A DNA stretch of 64,000 nt from Chloroflexota bacterium (GTDB taxonomy: Bacteria; Chloroflexota; Anaerolineae; Aggregatilineales; J027), in the NCBI GenBank assembly GCA_013112715.1, contig JABFGB010000002.1:248200-312199 (forward strand), in the 5' to 3' direction. Shown here piece after piece: positions 8,418 through 17,498 of the stretch. The translations under genes and the position numbers were made by a program. How positions within the stretch are numbered: position 1 is the stretch's first letter; each line of letters opens with the position of its first letter. The notes below the pieces were generated by a model. The model saw only the letters and a program-made list of their open reading frames with translations, was not told where the DNA came from and searched no databases.

Positions 8418-9845
8418 CTAAAATGCCCCACGCCGACTGATGACCGCCGGGATGGTGCGCAATAAAATGACGAAATCTAACCAAATCGAATAATTTTGAA
8501 TATAGTATAAATCATCTTCGGTACTGAGGTGCATCATCGTTCCAGCACGCCCATTGATCTGCCACCAGCCGGTCATCCCCGCCGGAATTTCAAAACGTTT
8601 TTTCTGCCATGGCTCATAAAGACTGACAATCCAAGGCATCTCAGGCCGCGGGCCGACCAAACTCATGTCACCCTTGAGCACGTTGACCAATTGGGGTAGT
8701 TCATCAATGCTCATGCGGCGCAAAAATTTACCAAAGCGCGTGACACGGGGGTCATCGGGGTCTTTGTGAATGACATTGCCGTTTTGGTCAATCTTTGTAA
8801 CTTCATTTTGGCGACCTTCGGCATCTTTCACCATCGTGCGGAACTTATACATCTTGAAAGGGCGCATTCCTTCGCCGATACGATCTTGGGCAAAGATGAC
8901 CGGGCCACGCGAGGTGAGCATAACCCCTAATCCCACGATTAGCAGGAGGGGTAATGCAAGAATCAGCAGAATGGAACTGAGCGTGACATCTACCACCCGT
9001 TTGACAAGGCGCTGCGACGAACTGAGGCGAGGTTCGCGCAGACCAATCAACGGCATTTTTTCCAGTTCTTCGACGGTGCTAAAGAGGTACTGCATTTCGC
9101 GCAGGTCGGGCGCAAAACGAATGGCGACTCCACATTCGTGTAACTGCTGCACCAACTGGCGTAAATGAATGTAGTCCGGTTCTTCAAGGGCCAAAATGAC
9201 CTCATCAATGGCGTTTTCATCGAGCAACTCCACCACCTGTGACACTTTGCCCAAAATCGGCGCATCTGTGACCACTGTGGTTTCGGGCAGCCCATCGTCT
9301 TGGGCATAGCCAGCTAAAAAGACCCCTGTCCAAGCATAGGCTCGCACTTGGCGGCTTATTTGCTGGGCCAATTCGCCCGTGCCCACGACCAAAACACGGC
9401 GGCTGTCATAGGTTCGTCCGCCCGTAAGTCGAAAATAGACACGCATGGCGGTGCGATAACTTATGGTCAATCCACCCGCAAAGAACACCAGCAAAACGGC
9501 CTGTAGATGGGAATAGGTGCGGGAAGCCATGTAAAGCATCCCAAAAAAGATAAAAATGGCGATAAACGTTCCCTTTAACAACACGCCGATTTCAAGCAGT
9601 AGGCGGTAGGTTTGACGTGGGGAGTAGGCTCCGACGGCATTCAAAATGATTAACCACGCAATCGGAAACACGATATAAAACCACCAAGGCGTTGGAGAGG
9701 CATTGTCGGTGCGGATGGGTTTGCCAATTCCCGCGTCAAAAAGGGTGGCCCGCATTACTGCGGCAAGCCGAACAGCCAGCATTGCACAGATACAATCTAG
9801 AGTTAGTAGAAATGTCATGAATGAAACGCTAAAACCGCGTGTCAT
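8418..9845 (-). CDS. Polyprenyl-phosphate sugar-1-phosphate transferase (WbaP/PglC superfamily)
   Basis: The protein (475 residues) starts polysaccharide assembly by moving a sugar-1-phosphate from a nucleotide sugar onto undecaprenyl phosphate. The order is about four N-terminal membrane spans, a Rossmann-like central domain (RVLVVGTGELAQQISRQV), one further hydrophobic segment and the C-terminal catalytic bacterial sugar-transferase domain. The catalytic domain shows FKMYKFRTMVKDAE, DELPQLVNVLKGDMSLVGPRPE and PAGMTGWWQINGR, all family signatures. The Asp-Glu pair in SIDELPQ matches the catalytic dyad of the family. GGGAG precedes the ATG by about 14 bases. The neighbouring glycosyltransferases and ABC exporter make this the likely priming enzyme of the local glycan pathway. 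Confidence 0.92.
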   Translation of the reverse strand: MTRGFSVSFMTFLLTLDCICAMLAVRLAAVMRATLFDAGIGKPIRTDNASPTPWWFYIVFPIAWLIILNAVGAYSPRQTYRLLLEIGVLLKGTFIAIFIFFGMLYMASRTYSHLQAVLLVFFAGGLTISYRTAMRVYFRLTGGRTYDSRRVLVVGTGELAQQISRQVRAYAWTGVFLAGYAQDDGLPETTVVTDAPILGKVSQVVELLDENAIDEVILALEEPDYIHLRQLVQQLHECGVAIRFAPDLREMQYLFSTVEELEKMPLIGLREPRLSSSQRLVKRVVDVTLSSILLILALPLLLIVGLGVMLTSRGPVIFAQDRIGEGMRPFKMYKFRTMVKDAEGRQNEVTKIDQNGNVIHKDPDDPRVTRFGKFLRRMSIDELPQLVNVLKGDMSLVGPRPEMPWIVSLYEPWQKKRFEIPAGMTGWWQINGRAGTMMHLSTEDDLYYIQNYSIWLDFVILLRTIPAVISRRGAF

Positions 9846-9978
9846 GGACTTAAAAATAGCTCCCTTTTTGTTCGAGCCTCGCGCCAGACCATTCTAGAGG
9901 CAGATGGTTTCTTGCACAAGGTATCATGGAATGGCCTTGCGTGCCTTTATGGGATGGATACTAATAATATACCGCCTC

Positions 9979-10005
9979 TTGACGATTGCCGAATCTTGGT
10001 ACAAT
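9979..10005 (+). promoter_or_regulatory. Putative promoter for the GT2 gene
   Basis: TTGACG at 9979-9984 and TACAAT at 10000-10005 are separated by 15 bases, shorter than ideal. The -10 is preceded by TGG, giving an extended -10 (TGGTACAAT). Transcription would start near 10012, upstream of the ATG at 10049 but inside any longer reading frame beginning at 9986. This supports the shorter start. Confidence 0.5.
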
Positions 10006-10048
10006 GAGTCGTGTCTATTTTGCCACTATGAGGGTTATATTTTCACAC

Positions 10049-11071
10049 ATGACTGATCAACCGTTACCGCGTGTTTGTGTGGGCTTGATTACCTATAACT
10101 CCATGACTGACCTGCCTGCCGTGATTTTGGGACTTGAGTTGCAGGACTACCCATCGCTGCAAGTGATTATTTTGGATAATGTTTCGCAAGATGACAGTGT
10201 GAAATTTGTCCAAGACCATGCGGCTTTTGCCAAACTCATTATAAATCCTGCTAATGTGGGCTTTGCGCGGGGGCATAATCAAATTTTGGCGGAGGCCCAA
10301 CTTGGCCCTAATGATTATTATTTAGCACTAAATGCTGATCTTGTGCTTTCGTCGAATTATGTTACACAATTAGTGGCATCCCTGCGCAAAAATGGCTCGG
10401 ATTGGGGAACCGGCAAGTTGTATCAGATGGATGAGCAAGGCCGCCCGACCCGCCAACTCTACAGTACAGGCCATGCCATGCTGCGTGGGGGCTATGCGCT
10501 GAATATCGGTAAGGGGCTAGAGGATATAGGGCAGTTTGATGAAGGGCGTGAGGTGTTTGGCGCACCGGGAGCGGCTGTCCTTATCAGCCAAAAATTGATT
10601 GCTGCCGTCGCTCCAGATGGGGAATTATTCGATGCAGATATGTTTTTCTATTCAGAAGATACAGATTTGGATTGGCGAGCACGCTTGCAGGGGTTTAAAT
10701 GCTGGTATGAACCAACGGCGGTAGCCTATCATCGGGGCAGCCCGCGTGAATCGCTGAATGCACAGGGGCTTGGGAACCGTTATCTGAGTGTCATCAAAAA
10801 TGCCTTCCTGTTGGATTTATTCACCTACAATGTACCCCTCATCGTTTTTCATTGTGTGCTGCGGCTTCTTATCACGCCCAAACGCGGTTGGGTGATGACA
10901 CGGAAAGTGATTACCCATGCTCGGCGTATGTGGCGCAAACGAAGCAAACCTGCCGTTACGCGGGGGTATATGTTGAACTGGTTTCAATGGGGGACATGGC
11001 AACTCTCCGATCAGCCGATCACCACCCGTGATAGGTTGATGAGTTTTTGGAGAAAACTGAAGGGGCGGTAA
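10049..11071 (+). CDS. Family 2 glycosyltransferase (rhamnosyltransferase-like)
   Basis: The first ~230 residues are a GT-A fold: RVCVGLITYNSMTDLPAVI, then IILDNVSQDDSV, NVGFARGHNQ and LALNADLVL (the DxD-like metal site). A later acidic motif, FFYSEDTDLDWRARL, is followed by YEPTAVAYHRGSPRES, the usual end of WbbL-type rhamnosyl and related transferases. A C-terminal helical tail with basic residues (ARRMWRKRSKP) probably contacts the membrane. It transfers a nucleotide-activated sugar to a lipid-linked intermediate at the cytoplasmic face; which sugar is not readable. In-frame ATGs at 9986 and 10028 exist upstream, but the promoter-like sequence at 9979-10005 favours 10049 or 10028. Confidence 0.85.
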   Translation: MTDQPLPRVCVGLITYNSMTDLPAVILGLELQDYPSLQVIILDNVSQDDSVKFVQDHAAFAKLIINPANVGFARGHNQILAEAQLGPNDYYLALNADLVLSSNYVTQLVASLRKNGSDWGTGKLYQMDEQGRPTRQLYSTGHAMLRGGYALNIGKGLEDIGQFDEGREVFGAPGAAVLISQKLIAAVAPDGELFDADMFFYSEDTDLDWRARLQGFKCWYEPTAVAYHRGSPRESLNAQGLGNRYLSVIKNAFLLDLFTYNVPLIVFHCVLRLLITPKRGWVMTRKVITHARRMWRKRSKPAVTRGYMLNWFQWGTWQLSDQPITTRDRLMSFWRKLKGR

Positions 11072-11077
11072 AACAAA

Positions 11078-11118
11078 CCCCATCCCCAACCCTTCCCTGT
11101 GTTCGGGGAAGGGTTTTC
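11078..11118 (+). repeat. C-rich/G-rich hairpin repeat, copy 1
   Basis: The block starts ACCCCATCCCCAACCC and folds on itself. Its first 15 or so bases recur almost exactly at 62970, and two related copies lie at 18796 and 34893. It forms part of the terminator described at 11088. Confidence 0.6.
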
Positions 11119-11119
11119 T
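11088..11119 (+). terminator. Intrinsic terminator after the GT2 gene
   Basis: AACCCTTCCC (11088-11097) pairs perfectly with GGGAAGGGTT (11106-11115) around an 8-base loop, and the stem runs into TTTT. It sits 17 bases after the GT2 stop, between convergent genes. Confidence 0.75.
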
Positions 11120-11187
11120 GTAGCTAGATTAACCACCGCTAGGGACGGGTTTTATGAGCTTCGATTAGCCGCCTTTTTAGGAGTTTA

Positions 11188-13677
11188 TCAGCCGGGAACG
11201 AAGGTAAACATCCGCTCGGCATTGGCTTCGACGCCTTCACGGGTAAACCACGAATTGCGATACTGTCCGGTTGCCCATAGCTCCATTTGGTCATCATAAT
11301 GCGGGCTAAAGGGGTTGCCACTTTGACCAATTGGCAAAATACGCTGGCTGTTGTCGAAGTTGCTAAAATCAATCAACTGGCGCTGGCTGGGGATGTAAGT
11401 CGTATCAAACGAATCATCGGAGTAGCCAATCGCGTTGACGATGGACGCGCCACCGGGGGTCTCGATTTCACGGTTAAAAATGGCTTCGACCTCGGGATCG
11501 CCGCTGTAGCCAAGCGGTTCAGCCACATTGCGCGTGACGTGTAGGGCACCCCAACGCCATTGGCTGCGATCTTCACCATATTGCTCGACCATTTTCGCAT
11601 AGCCAGAAGCAAAAGCTGCCTTCAAAATGTCATCCGGTGTCTCAATGACATCTTCGGTATCCCCGTTGTCCCATAACTGCCCATAAATCGGATTCGCCTT
11701 GTTTGCCAACAGGACGCGGAATACTTCCCAGAAACGCGGACTGCCGGGGCCGACATCGCTATAAAAATCGCCAAAGTCATCATTAAAGGTCAGGCGGTTA
11801 ATTTCCATCCAGACTGTTTCGAACAACGCGGCGTAGGGGCTGTCTACTGAATTGTAGTGATCCCATTCACCCAGCCACGTCACAGCTTCGGTGAGGGCAG
11901 GGTCGTCAAAGGTTAGAGCTTGTAGGGCGGGAACAATCGTATCGGCGTTGCCATTATAATTATCGGTTTGGATGGCCTTAAGTTCGTCCATCGTGAAAAT
12001 ACCATCGGCATCACTTTGCAATAATGTTTCAATGCGTTTGGCACGATAGCCGTAGTCATTCACTTCAAGCAGATAGTAGGGGAATTCATCACCTACGACG
12101 CGGTTGTTGGCGGTGGCGATATACCCTTGTTCAGGATTAAACACTTCGGGCATTTCTTCAAATGGAATATACCCCTGCCACGCAAATTGGTCGGTGCTGC
12201 CGTCCACAGGCATACGCGGGTCGTGGCCCTCGGCGCGAATCGGCACTTTGGAGGAGAGCTTATAGCCGATATTGCCTTCAATATCTGCGTAGACGATATT
12301 TTGGCAGGCCGTATCAAACAGTGAAACCGCCATCAAAAACTCTTCCCAGTTGGTGGCACGGTCAAAATGGAGAATGCTTTCAATAATCGTACTGGGGTCA
12401 AGGGTTGTCCAGCGTAATGCCCATACAGGCTCAAAGCCGAGCGCTTCCGAAATAACAGGCCCCCAGACTGAATTCCGCACTTGCACTTCAATCGGATCGC
12501 CGCCGACCACATGGACGGTTTCAGTACGCACATCGAAATCTACCCATGCGCCATTATATTGATATTGCAAGGGGTTATCGGGGTTGAGGGTAAGCGTGTA
12601 GAGGTCTTGGGTATCGGCCCCGCCAACGGTCAACCCCCATGCGATATGGTCATTATTGCCGATTAACACGCCCGGAGCACCGGGGAAGATCACCCCCACC
12701 ACGTTATAGGGGCAGTCGGCGTTTTGCTCGACGCAGTGCAGCCCTTGTTCATACCACACTCCCGGCATAGCAATCCCGATATGGGGGTCGTTGGCGAGAT
12801 AGGGGGCACCTGTGTCGGTGCGACTGCCGCTAATCGTCCATGAATTGGAAATCGCAGTTGTGCCATAACCAATCACGGTGCGGATTTCATCTAAATCCAC
12901 ATTCCCGACGAGTTGGGTATGCACATTGCTGAAATCAAAGGTGAGGGGGGTATCGCCTTCGGGCACAGTCATGGAGGTTGTGGCGGCGGTGTAATCAATC
13001 CCACCGGGTTGGGTAATTAGGGGATGGTCGGCGGGATATTTGGGGAAGAACAATTGCAACGCAATCGTTGCTAATGCTCCTGCACCTTCAGCAATCACTG
13101 AACGTTGAATTTCCGCTTGGAAGTCATCGGCAAAGGTAAAGGTTAGGGCTTTGCCAAAGGTGACGGTATCCAGCGGGGTCCAAGGATCAATGGTGGGTTC
13201 AATGCCTTTTTCGGCTAGATAGCTGTATTCGGCGGCCACTTGCTCCGGAGTCTTAGCTGCTAGATAAGCATTTACACCATCCGAATAGGCTTGTAGAGCG
13301 CTGAGGGCGTCGGCGTCAAAGATGGCAAGGTCTTGTTCGGCGGCGACACGCAGGCCGAGTGTGCGAAAAAAAGCATCCTGCCCGGCATAGGATGGCTCAA
13401 TTTCGGCAAGGCGACCCGAAGCCAGACGCCTTGACCATTCCATCTGCCAAAAGCGCTCGCTGGCATGGATATAACCTTGTGCCATGAAAAGATCATGCGA
13501 AGTTTGAGCATAGATGTGGGGAATTCCATAGCTATCTAAATAAACCAACACCTCAGCATCTAGGCCGGGAAGGGTGAGCGTTTCGCCTTCTTGGGCTTTG
13601 GTGGGATGGTTGACACGGGCCGAAATGGGGACGAGGGTTAGCACAAGTATTAAAAGCAACCCTATTTTGGTGCGCAT
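11188..13677 (-). CDS. Penicillin acylase family Ntn hydrolase, exported
   Basis: An 829-residue precursor with an N-terminal signal peptide (MRTKIGLLLILVLTLVPISA). The alpha-chain part has YGIPHIYAQTSHDLFMAQGY and RFWQMEWSRRLASGRLAE, typical of penicillin amidase/acyl-homoserine-lactone acylases. The autocatalytic junction is Ser277 in AISNSWTISGSRT, matching the SNxW start of the family beta-chain, followed by LANDPHIGIAMPGVWYEQGLHC. Such enzymes cleave amide bonds of acylated compounds outside the cytoplasm. The substrate (penicillin, acyl-homoserine lactone, acyl-amino acid) cannot be read from sequence. It is a single-gene unit, convergent with the GT2 gene and divergent from the CDF transporter gene. 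Confidence 0.92.
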   Translation of the reverse strand: MRTKIGLLLILVLTLVPISARVNHPTKAQEGETLTLPGLDAEVLVYLDSYGIPHIYAQTSHDLFMAQGYIHASERFWQMEWSRRLASGRLAEIEPSYAGQDAFFRTLGLRVAAEQDLAIFDADALSALQAYSDGVNAYLAAKTPEQVAAEYSYLAEKGIEPTIDPWTPLDTVTFGKALTFTFADDFQAEIQRSVIAEGAGALATIALQLFFPKYPADHPLITQPGGIDYTAATTSMTVPEGDTPLTFDFSNVHTQLVGNVDLDEIRTVIGYGTTAISNSWTISGSRTDTGAPYLANDPHIGIAMPGVWYEQGLHCVEQNADCPYNVVGVIFPGAPGVLIGNNDHIAWGLTVGGADTQDLYTLTLNPDNPLQYQYNGAWVDFDVRTETVHVVGGDPIEVQVRNSVWGPVISEALGFEPVWALRWTTLDPSTIIESILHFDRATNWEEFLMAVSLFDTACQNIVYADIEGNIGYKLSSKVPIRAEGHDPRMPVDGSTDQFAWQGYIPFEEMPEVFNPEQGYIATANNRVVGDEFPYYLLEVNDYGYRAKRIETLLQSDADGIFTMDELKAIQTDNYNGNADTIVPALQALTFDDPALTEAVTWLGEWDHYNSVDSPYAALFETVWMEINRLTFNDDFGDFYSDVGPGSPRFWEVFRVLLANKANPIYGQLWDNGDTEDVIETPDDILKAAFASGYAKMVEQYGEDRSQWRWGALHVTRNVAEPLGYSGDPEVEAIFNREIETPGGASIVNAIGYSDDSFDTTYIPSQRQLIDFSNFDNSQRILPIGQSGNPFSPHYDDQMELWATGQYRNSWFTREGVEANAERMFTFVPG

Positions 13678-13881
13678 TTTTTTAAAATCTCCAAATTGTT
13701 GATAAATGTAACCACGTTCATGGGGGCCAAAACTAACGGTATTCCCTAGCTCTATTATCTCCTTTCCATAAAATCGAACCTCCTTTTATCAAATGTACTC
13801 CCACTGTGGATGAAGAGCAAAATTTGGGTATTTTGTAGGCCGAAAAAGTGCCAAAATAGACCCACAAGAGCCATCCAAGAC

Positions 13882-13890
13882 TGCTACAAT
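13882..13890 (+). promoter_or_regulatory. Extended -10 promoter element for the CDF-ldh unit
   Basis: TGCTACAAT matches an extended -10 (TGn plus TACAAT); no good -35 is seen. Transcription would begin near 13897, which leaves a short leader with an AGGAGA ribosome-binding site before the ATG at 13921 and argues against a start at 13810. Confidence 0.5.
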
Positions 13891-13920
13891 ACACGCAGTG
13901 AAACTTCAACAGGAGAATCT

Positions 13921-15333
13921 ATGGCAGTTCATGAACACCCATTGAATGAGCGTACCCAAGCCGTGAGTCGGGTATTGTGGCAAATTTTGGTACTCAATGT
14001 GCTGGTGGCGGCTGGCAAGATTGCGGTTGGTCTTTTGACTGGCACGGTATCCATTATCGCGGATGGCCTGCATAGCACGATTGATTCGGCTTCCAATATC
14101 ATTGCCCTCTTTGCACAACGGATTGCGGCCCGCCCACCGGATGAAACACATCCCTATGGGCATCAGCGTTTTGAAACACTGGCGAGTCTAGGAATTGGTG
14201 GAATGCTCCTTTTGGCGGGATGGGAGGTGCTCAAAGTCGCCATAGAACGCCTGCGTTCGGGCGAAGTGCCAGAAGTCGGCGAGGTGCAATTTGTGGTACT
14301 GCTGATGACACTGGTAGTTAATCTTTGGGTAGTGTTGTATGAACGTAATAAAAGCCAAAAACTGAATTCGGAATTGTTAAAAGCCGATGCTGCCCATACG
14401 ACCTCGGATGTCTGGGTGACAATTTCGGTCATCGCAGGTTTGATTGGTGTCAAACTGGGGCTGGGGTGGATGGATGCGGCGGTGTCATTGTTGATCGTGG
14501 GGGTGATTGGCTATACAGCGTGGGGTATCTTGCGGCGTACCGGAGGAATATTGGTGGATGAGGCCCCTCTGTCGCCTGAAAAACTGGCGGAAATTGCCGA
14601 ATTGACACCGGGGGTGAATAAAGTGATTCGCGCCCGTAGCCGGGGTACGGAGGATGCGGTGCTGGTAGATTTGGATGTGCAGATGGATTCGAGTATCAGC
14701 ACCGAATATGCCAGCAATATCACCGAGCGCATTCGGGAACGATTGGCAGGGCGTTTTCCCCATATCACGGAAGTGCAGGTGCATGTCATTCCTGACCACA
14801 GCCACCAATTGGACTATATCACGGCAGCCCGCGCCGCTGCCGACGCATTGGGCTTGGGGGTACATGAAATCAGCGGAGTGGTGACGCCGCAGGGTAAGGT
14901 TTTGGAGATGCACGTCGAAGTACCCCCAGCTGTCACCTTACGGGAGGCCCATCGCCAAATTGACCTATTGGAGTCACGACTGCGTGGTCGGCCTGAAATC
15001 GTAGACGTGGTGACGCACATCGAACCTGCTGAATTTGCCAGCGCCATGCCAGCGGTATCACCGGATGCCACCAAACTGCATGTGGATGCCTTAACCAACT
15101 TACGCCATCAATTTCCGCAGGGCGATTGGCATGATTCTAATATTCGGCGTGACCGCGCAGGCTACGCACTGACATTGCACTGCCATTTGCCGGGAGACAT
15201 CAGCATTGAAATGGCCCATCAAATCGCGGAAGAAGCGGAGTTATTTTTGCGGATGCAATTTCCGCAGCTTCATCGGGTGACGATTCACACGGAGCCAGAG
15301 GATGATAATAGCAAGGGTGATGGAGGTCTCTAG
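13921..15333 (+). CDS. Cation diffusion facilitator (CDF) metal exporter with three C-terminal domains
   Basis: The ~200-residue membrane part has six spans. The transport site shows HxxxD in span 2 (IIADGLHSTIDSASN) and HxxxD in span 5 (AAHTTSDVWVTI), the arrangement of zinc-type CDF proteins, plus the conserved HPYGHQRFETLAS loop. It exports Zn(II) or a similar divalent ion in exchange for protons. The cytoplasmic tail is unusually long (~270 residues) and appears to hold three successive ferredoxin-like dimerisation domains (around residues 205-290, 300-375 and 385-460), where most family members have one. AGGAGA lies 6 bases before the chosen ATG. The ldh start follows the stop without a gap. 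Confidence 0.9.
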   Translation: MAVHEHPLNERTQAVSRVLWQILVLNVLVAAGKIAVGLLTGTVSIIADGLHSTIDSASNIIALFAQRIAARPPDETHPYGHQRFETLASLGIGGMLLLAGWEVLKVAIERLRSGEVPEVGEVQFVVLLMTLVVNLWVVLYERNKSQKLNSELLKADAAHTTSDVWVTISVIAGLIGVKLGLGWMDAAVSLLIVGVIGYTAWGILRRTGGILVDEAPLSPEKLAEIAELTPGVNKVIRARSRGTEDAVLVDLDVQMDSSISTEYASNITERIRERLAGRFPHITEVQVHVIPDHSHQLDYITAARAAADALGLGVHEISGVVTPQGKVLEMHVEVPPAVTLREAHRQIDLLESRLRGRPEIVDVVTHIEPAEFASAMPAVSPDATKLHVDALTNLRHQFPQGDWHDSNIRRDRAGYALTLHCHLPGDISIEMAHQIAEEAELFLRMQFPQLHRVTIHTEPEDDNSKGDGGL

Positions 15334-16287
15334 ATGAAAATTGGGATTGTGGGAACAGGCTTTGTGGGGGCGACGGCAGCCTATGCGTTGGTGATGCAGG
15401 GCATTGGACGTGAGATTGTTTTGGTGGACAAAAATACCGCCCGTGCTGAAGCCGAGGCCAACGATATTTTTCACGCTGTACCCTTCGCAAATCCGCTGAA
15501 TATACGGGCAGGCGGTTATCCCGACCTTGCCAATTCACGGGTGATTATTTTGGCGGCAGGGGTCAATCAACAGCCGGGGGAGACACGCCTGCAATTATTG
15601 ACTCGCAATGCCAAGATTTTTGGAGAGGTGGTGCCCGAAATTTTGCGTTATGCCCCCGACGCGGTACTAGTAGTGGCGACCAATCCGGTGGATATTATGA
15701 CTCACCTAACAGCCCGATTTGCTGCTCAACAGGATGTGCCATCTAGTCGGGTGATCGGCTCCGGCACGACACTCGACAGCGCCCGTTTTCGTGTTCTGTT
15801 GGGGCGCTTTTTGGGCGTGGATTCCCAGCATGTACATGGTTATGTGGTCGGCGAACATGGTGATTCGGAAGTGCTCACATGGTCACTGGTGACGGTGGGG
15901 GGAATTCCACTGCAAGAATTTTGTGAGCGGCGGGGCATTACACTGGATTCAACCATCAAACAGCAAATTGATGAACAGGTGCGGCGGGCAGCCTATCATA
16001 TTATCAGTGGTAAACAGGCGACCTATTATGGCATTGGTAGCGCATTGGCCCGGATTGTAGATGTGATTTTAAGCGATCAGCGCTCGATTCTAAGTGTTTG
16101 CACTCCGGTTAATGAGGTGGTGGGTGTGCGAGATGTCACGTTGGCTTTGCCCCATTTATTAGGTGGAAGTGGGGTCATTGAAACTCTTTCATTGCCACTC
16201 AGCCTGAGCGATGAGGAGGAAGAACAGTTACGCAAGAGTGCGATGGTGATACGGACGGCGATTGAGAGTTTGAGTCAACAAAGCTGA
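15334..16287 (+). CDS. ldh: L-lactate dehydrogenase
   Basis: A 317-residue cytoplasmic NAD-dependent enzyme interconverting pyruvate and lactate. The nucleotide-binding [13 protein letters not shown] opens the chain. The substrate loop [14 protein letters not shown] has Gln at the discriminator position, which favours lactate over malate dehydrogenase (Arg in the latter), and the catalytic Arg follows in GETR. The catalytic His is in GEHGDSE, and the substrate Arg is in TTLDSARFR. The length is normal for the family. The ATG follows the CDF stop codon directly, with GGAGG just upstream inside the CDF gene, so the two are co-translated, although no biochemical link between them is evident. Confidence 0.94.
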   Translation: MKIGIVGTGFVGATAAYALVMQGIGREIVLVDKNTARAEAEANDIFHAVPFANPLNIRAGGYPDLANSRVIILAAGVNQQPGETRLQLLTRNAKIFGEVVPEILRYAPDAVLVVATNPVDIMTHLTARFAAQQDVPSSRVIGSGTTLDSARFRVLLGRFLGVDSQHVHGYVVGEHGDSEVLTWSLVTVGGIPLQEFCERRGITLDSTIKQQIDEQVRRAAYHIISGKQATYYGIGSALARIVDVILSDQRSILSVCTPVNEVVGVRDVTLALPHLLGGSGVIETLSLPLSLSDEEEEQLRKSAMVIRTAIESLSQQS

Positions 16288-16296
16288 CAAGTAAGG

Positions 16297-16331
16297 AAAG
16301 AGGAGGCCAGAAAGAATCCGACTTCCTCTTT
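16297..16331. terminator. Stem-loop between convergent ldh and stress-protein genes
   Basis: AAAGAGGA (16297-16304) pairs with TCCTCTTT (16324-16331) around a 19-base loop, with an A/T-rich stretch on either side. It could end transcription from both directions. Confidence 0.5.
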
Positions 16332-16369
16332 AAATATAAAAAAGGGGTGCTGGTTCCGAATTTTGGAAC

Positions 16370-17287
16370 CTAGTCGGTCAGGCTCTCCCATGCGTTGCGA
16401 ACGGCCTCTTTGATCTGATCCCATGTATTAGGGCGCTCTTCTTCCCAACGACGGCGGGCTTCAGGTTCAATCTGTTCCCATTGATAGCCCCGATAGTAGC
16501 TATTCGACCCCAGATTAAACCCATACAGATAGGCAGGCAGGTAAAAATCATAGGGATTGCCCGTGTGTCCGTAATACATGTTGTAGTGATTGCGATACTC
16601 CGGCGCATAGTTCTCGAAGGTACGGGGTCGGCTGTAGGTGCGGATGCCCGTGCGCTCGGACGTGTAAGTGCCGCCCCGTGTGGAAGCGCTTTGGGCCATT
16701 CTGCCAGCATTCTGTTGACGCTGTTCCGTTGAAAAATTAGCGGTATCATCATTGATATCTGCGCTATTTTGGATATCCAAATCAATCGGATTGTGGCGAT
16801 TCATTACTTCGCGCACACGGTCTGCCCATGTTTCGTGAACACTGACCCCCACCAACGCACCACCTCTGCGGATGCCTTCGGTGTAGTACGCCGCATCTTC
16901 TTCGGGCACGCCAAAGTTCATCAGGCTGGCCGCGATACCACCAGTCACTGCACCAGTGGCCGCACCAACCCCCGCCGATAATGCAGCGGCTCCCAAAGCT
17001 CCACCGGCGATAATCGGCCCAACACCGGGGATCAAGGCTACACCCAACCCAACCAGCGTGCCCACAACGGCGCCAAAACCAGCCCCTTCGGCAGCTTCGA
17101 CATCACCATCTGCGCCACCCACTTGATTGTCAGGGGCGGTTATCTGCCATTTTTCGCCGTAACGGGTCACGCTGTCGCTGGCAACTAGACTAATGGTGTG
17201 GCGGTCTAGTCCTGCGTTCACCAAATCTTCAACGACTTTACGTGCCGTATTGAAATCTTTATAGAGGCCAACAAATGTCTCAGACAT
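16370..17287 (-). CDS. General stress protein 17M-like domain protein with glycine zipper
   Basis: The first ~60 residues (ETFVGLYKDFNTARKVVEDL, then LDRHTISLVASD) match the YflT/general stress protein 17M fold. A Gly/Ala-rich hydrophobic stretch follows (around residues 72-120, GLGVALIPGVGPIIAGGALG), like a glycine zipper that can pack against or within membranes, and then EEDAAYYTEGIRRGGALVGVSV, the usual continuation in this family. The C-terminal half is Tyr/Arg/Asn-rich and of unknown fold (HYNMYYGHTGNPYDFYLPAY). GGAG lies 8 bases before the ATG. Family members are induced by stress; no stress promoter can be recognised here. Confidence 0.75.
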   Translation of the reverse strand: MSETFVGLYKDFNTARKVVEDLVNAGLDRHTISLVASDSVTRYGEKWQITAPDNQVGGADGDVEAAEGAGFGAVVGTLVGLGVALIPGVGPIIAGGALGAAALSAGVGAATGAVTGGIAASLMNFGVPEEDAAYYTEGIRRGGALVGVSVHETWADRVREVMNRHNPIDLDIQNSADINDDTANFSTEQRQQNAGRMAQSASTRGGTYTSERTGIRTYSRPRTFENYAPEYRNHYNMYYGHTGNPYDFYLPAYLYGFNLGSNSYYRGYQWEQIEPEARRRWEEERPNTWDQIKEAVRNAWESLTD

Positions 17288-17401
17288 TGTATTCTCCTTA
17301 GCTTAATCATCCATAATTCAATCATAAAAGATCGTACTTTATGGATGAGGCACAGGTGGCCTATTTGTGTTAGGGTCACTTGGTTGGTCAGTGAGAGGGT
17401 A

Positions 17402-17447
17402 GGGAGAAAGAGATTGGCTTGGCAAACAAAAGAGATCTCTTCTCCCA
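17402..17447. repeat. Imperfect inverted repeat with an internal 12-base palindrome
   Basis: The arm beginning GGGAGAAAGAGA pairs with TCTCTTCTCCC with one bulged base. The right arm overlaps a perfect palindrome AAGAGATCTCTT (17430-17441). It lies in the 211-base gap between the DUF1501 stop (17499) and the stress protein start (17287). It could be the end of the DUF1501 transcript or an operator of the stress gene. Nothing else is seen in this gap. Confidence 0.4.
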
Positions 17448-17498
17448 AACGGGATAGCCTAGTGAGTGGAATTTTGTAGCCTGTCCTGAAATAGGCAG

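Noticed and set aside
11078..11118. CRISPR or tandem array
   Set aside because: The four repeats are far apart, not spaced by unique spacers, and no cas gene is present.
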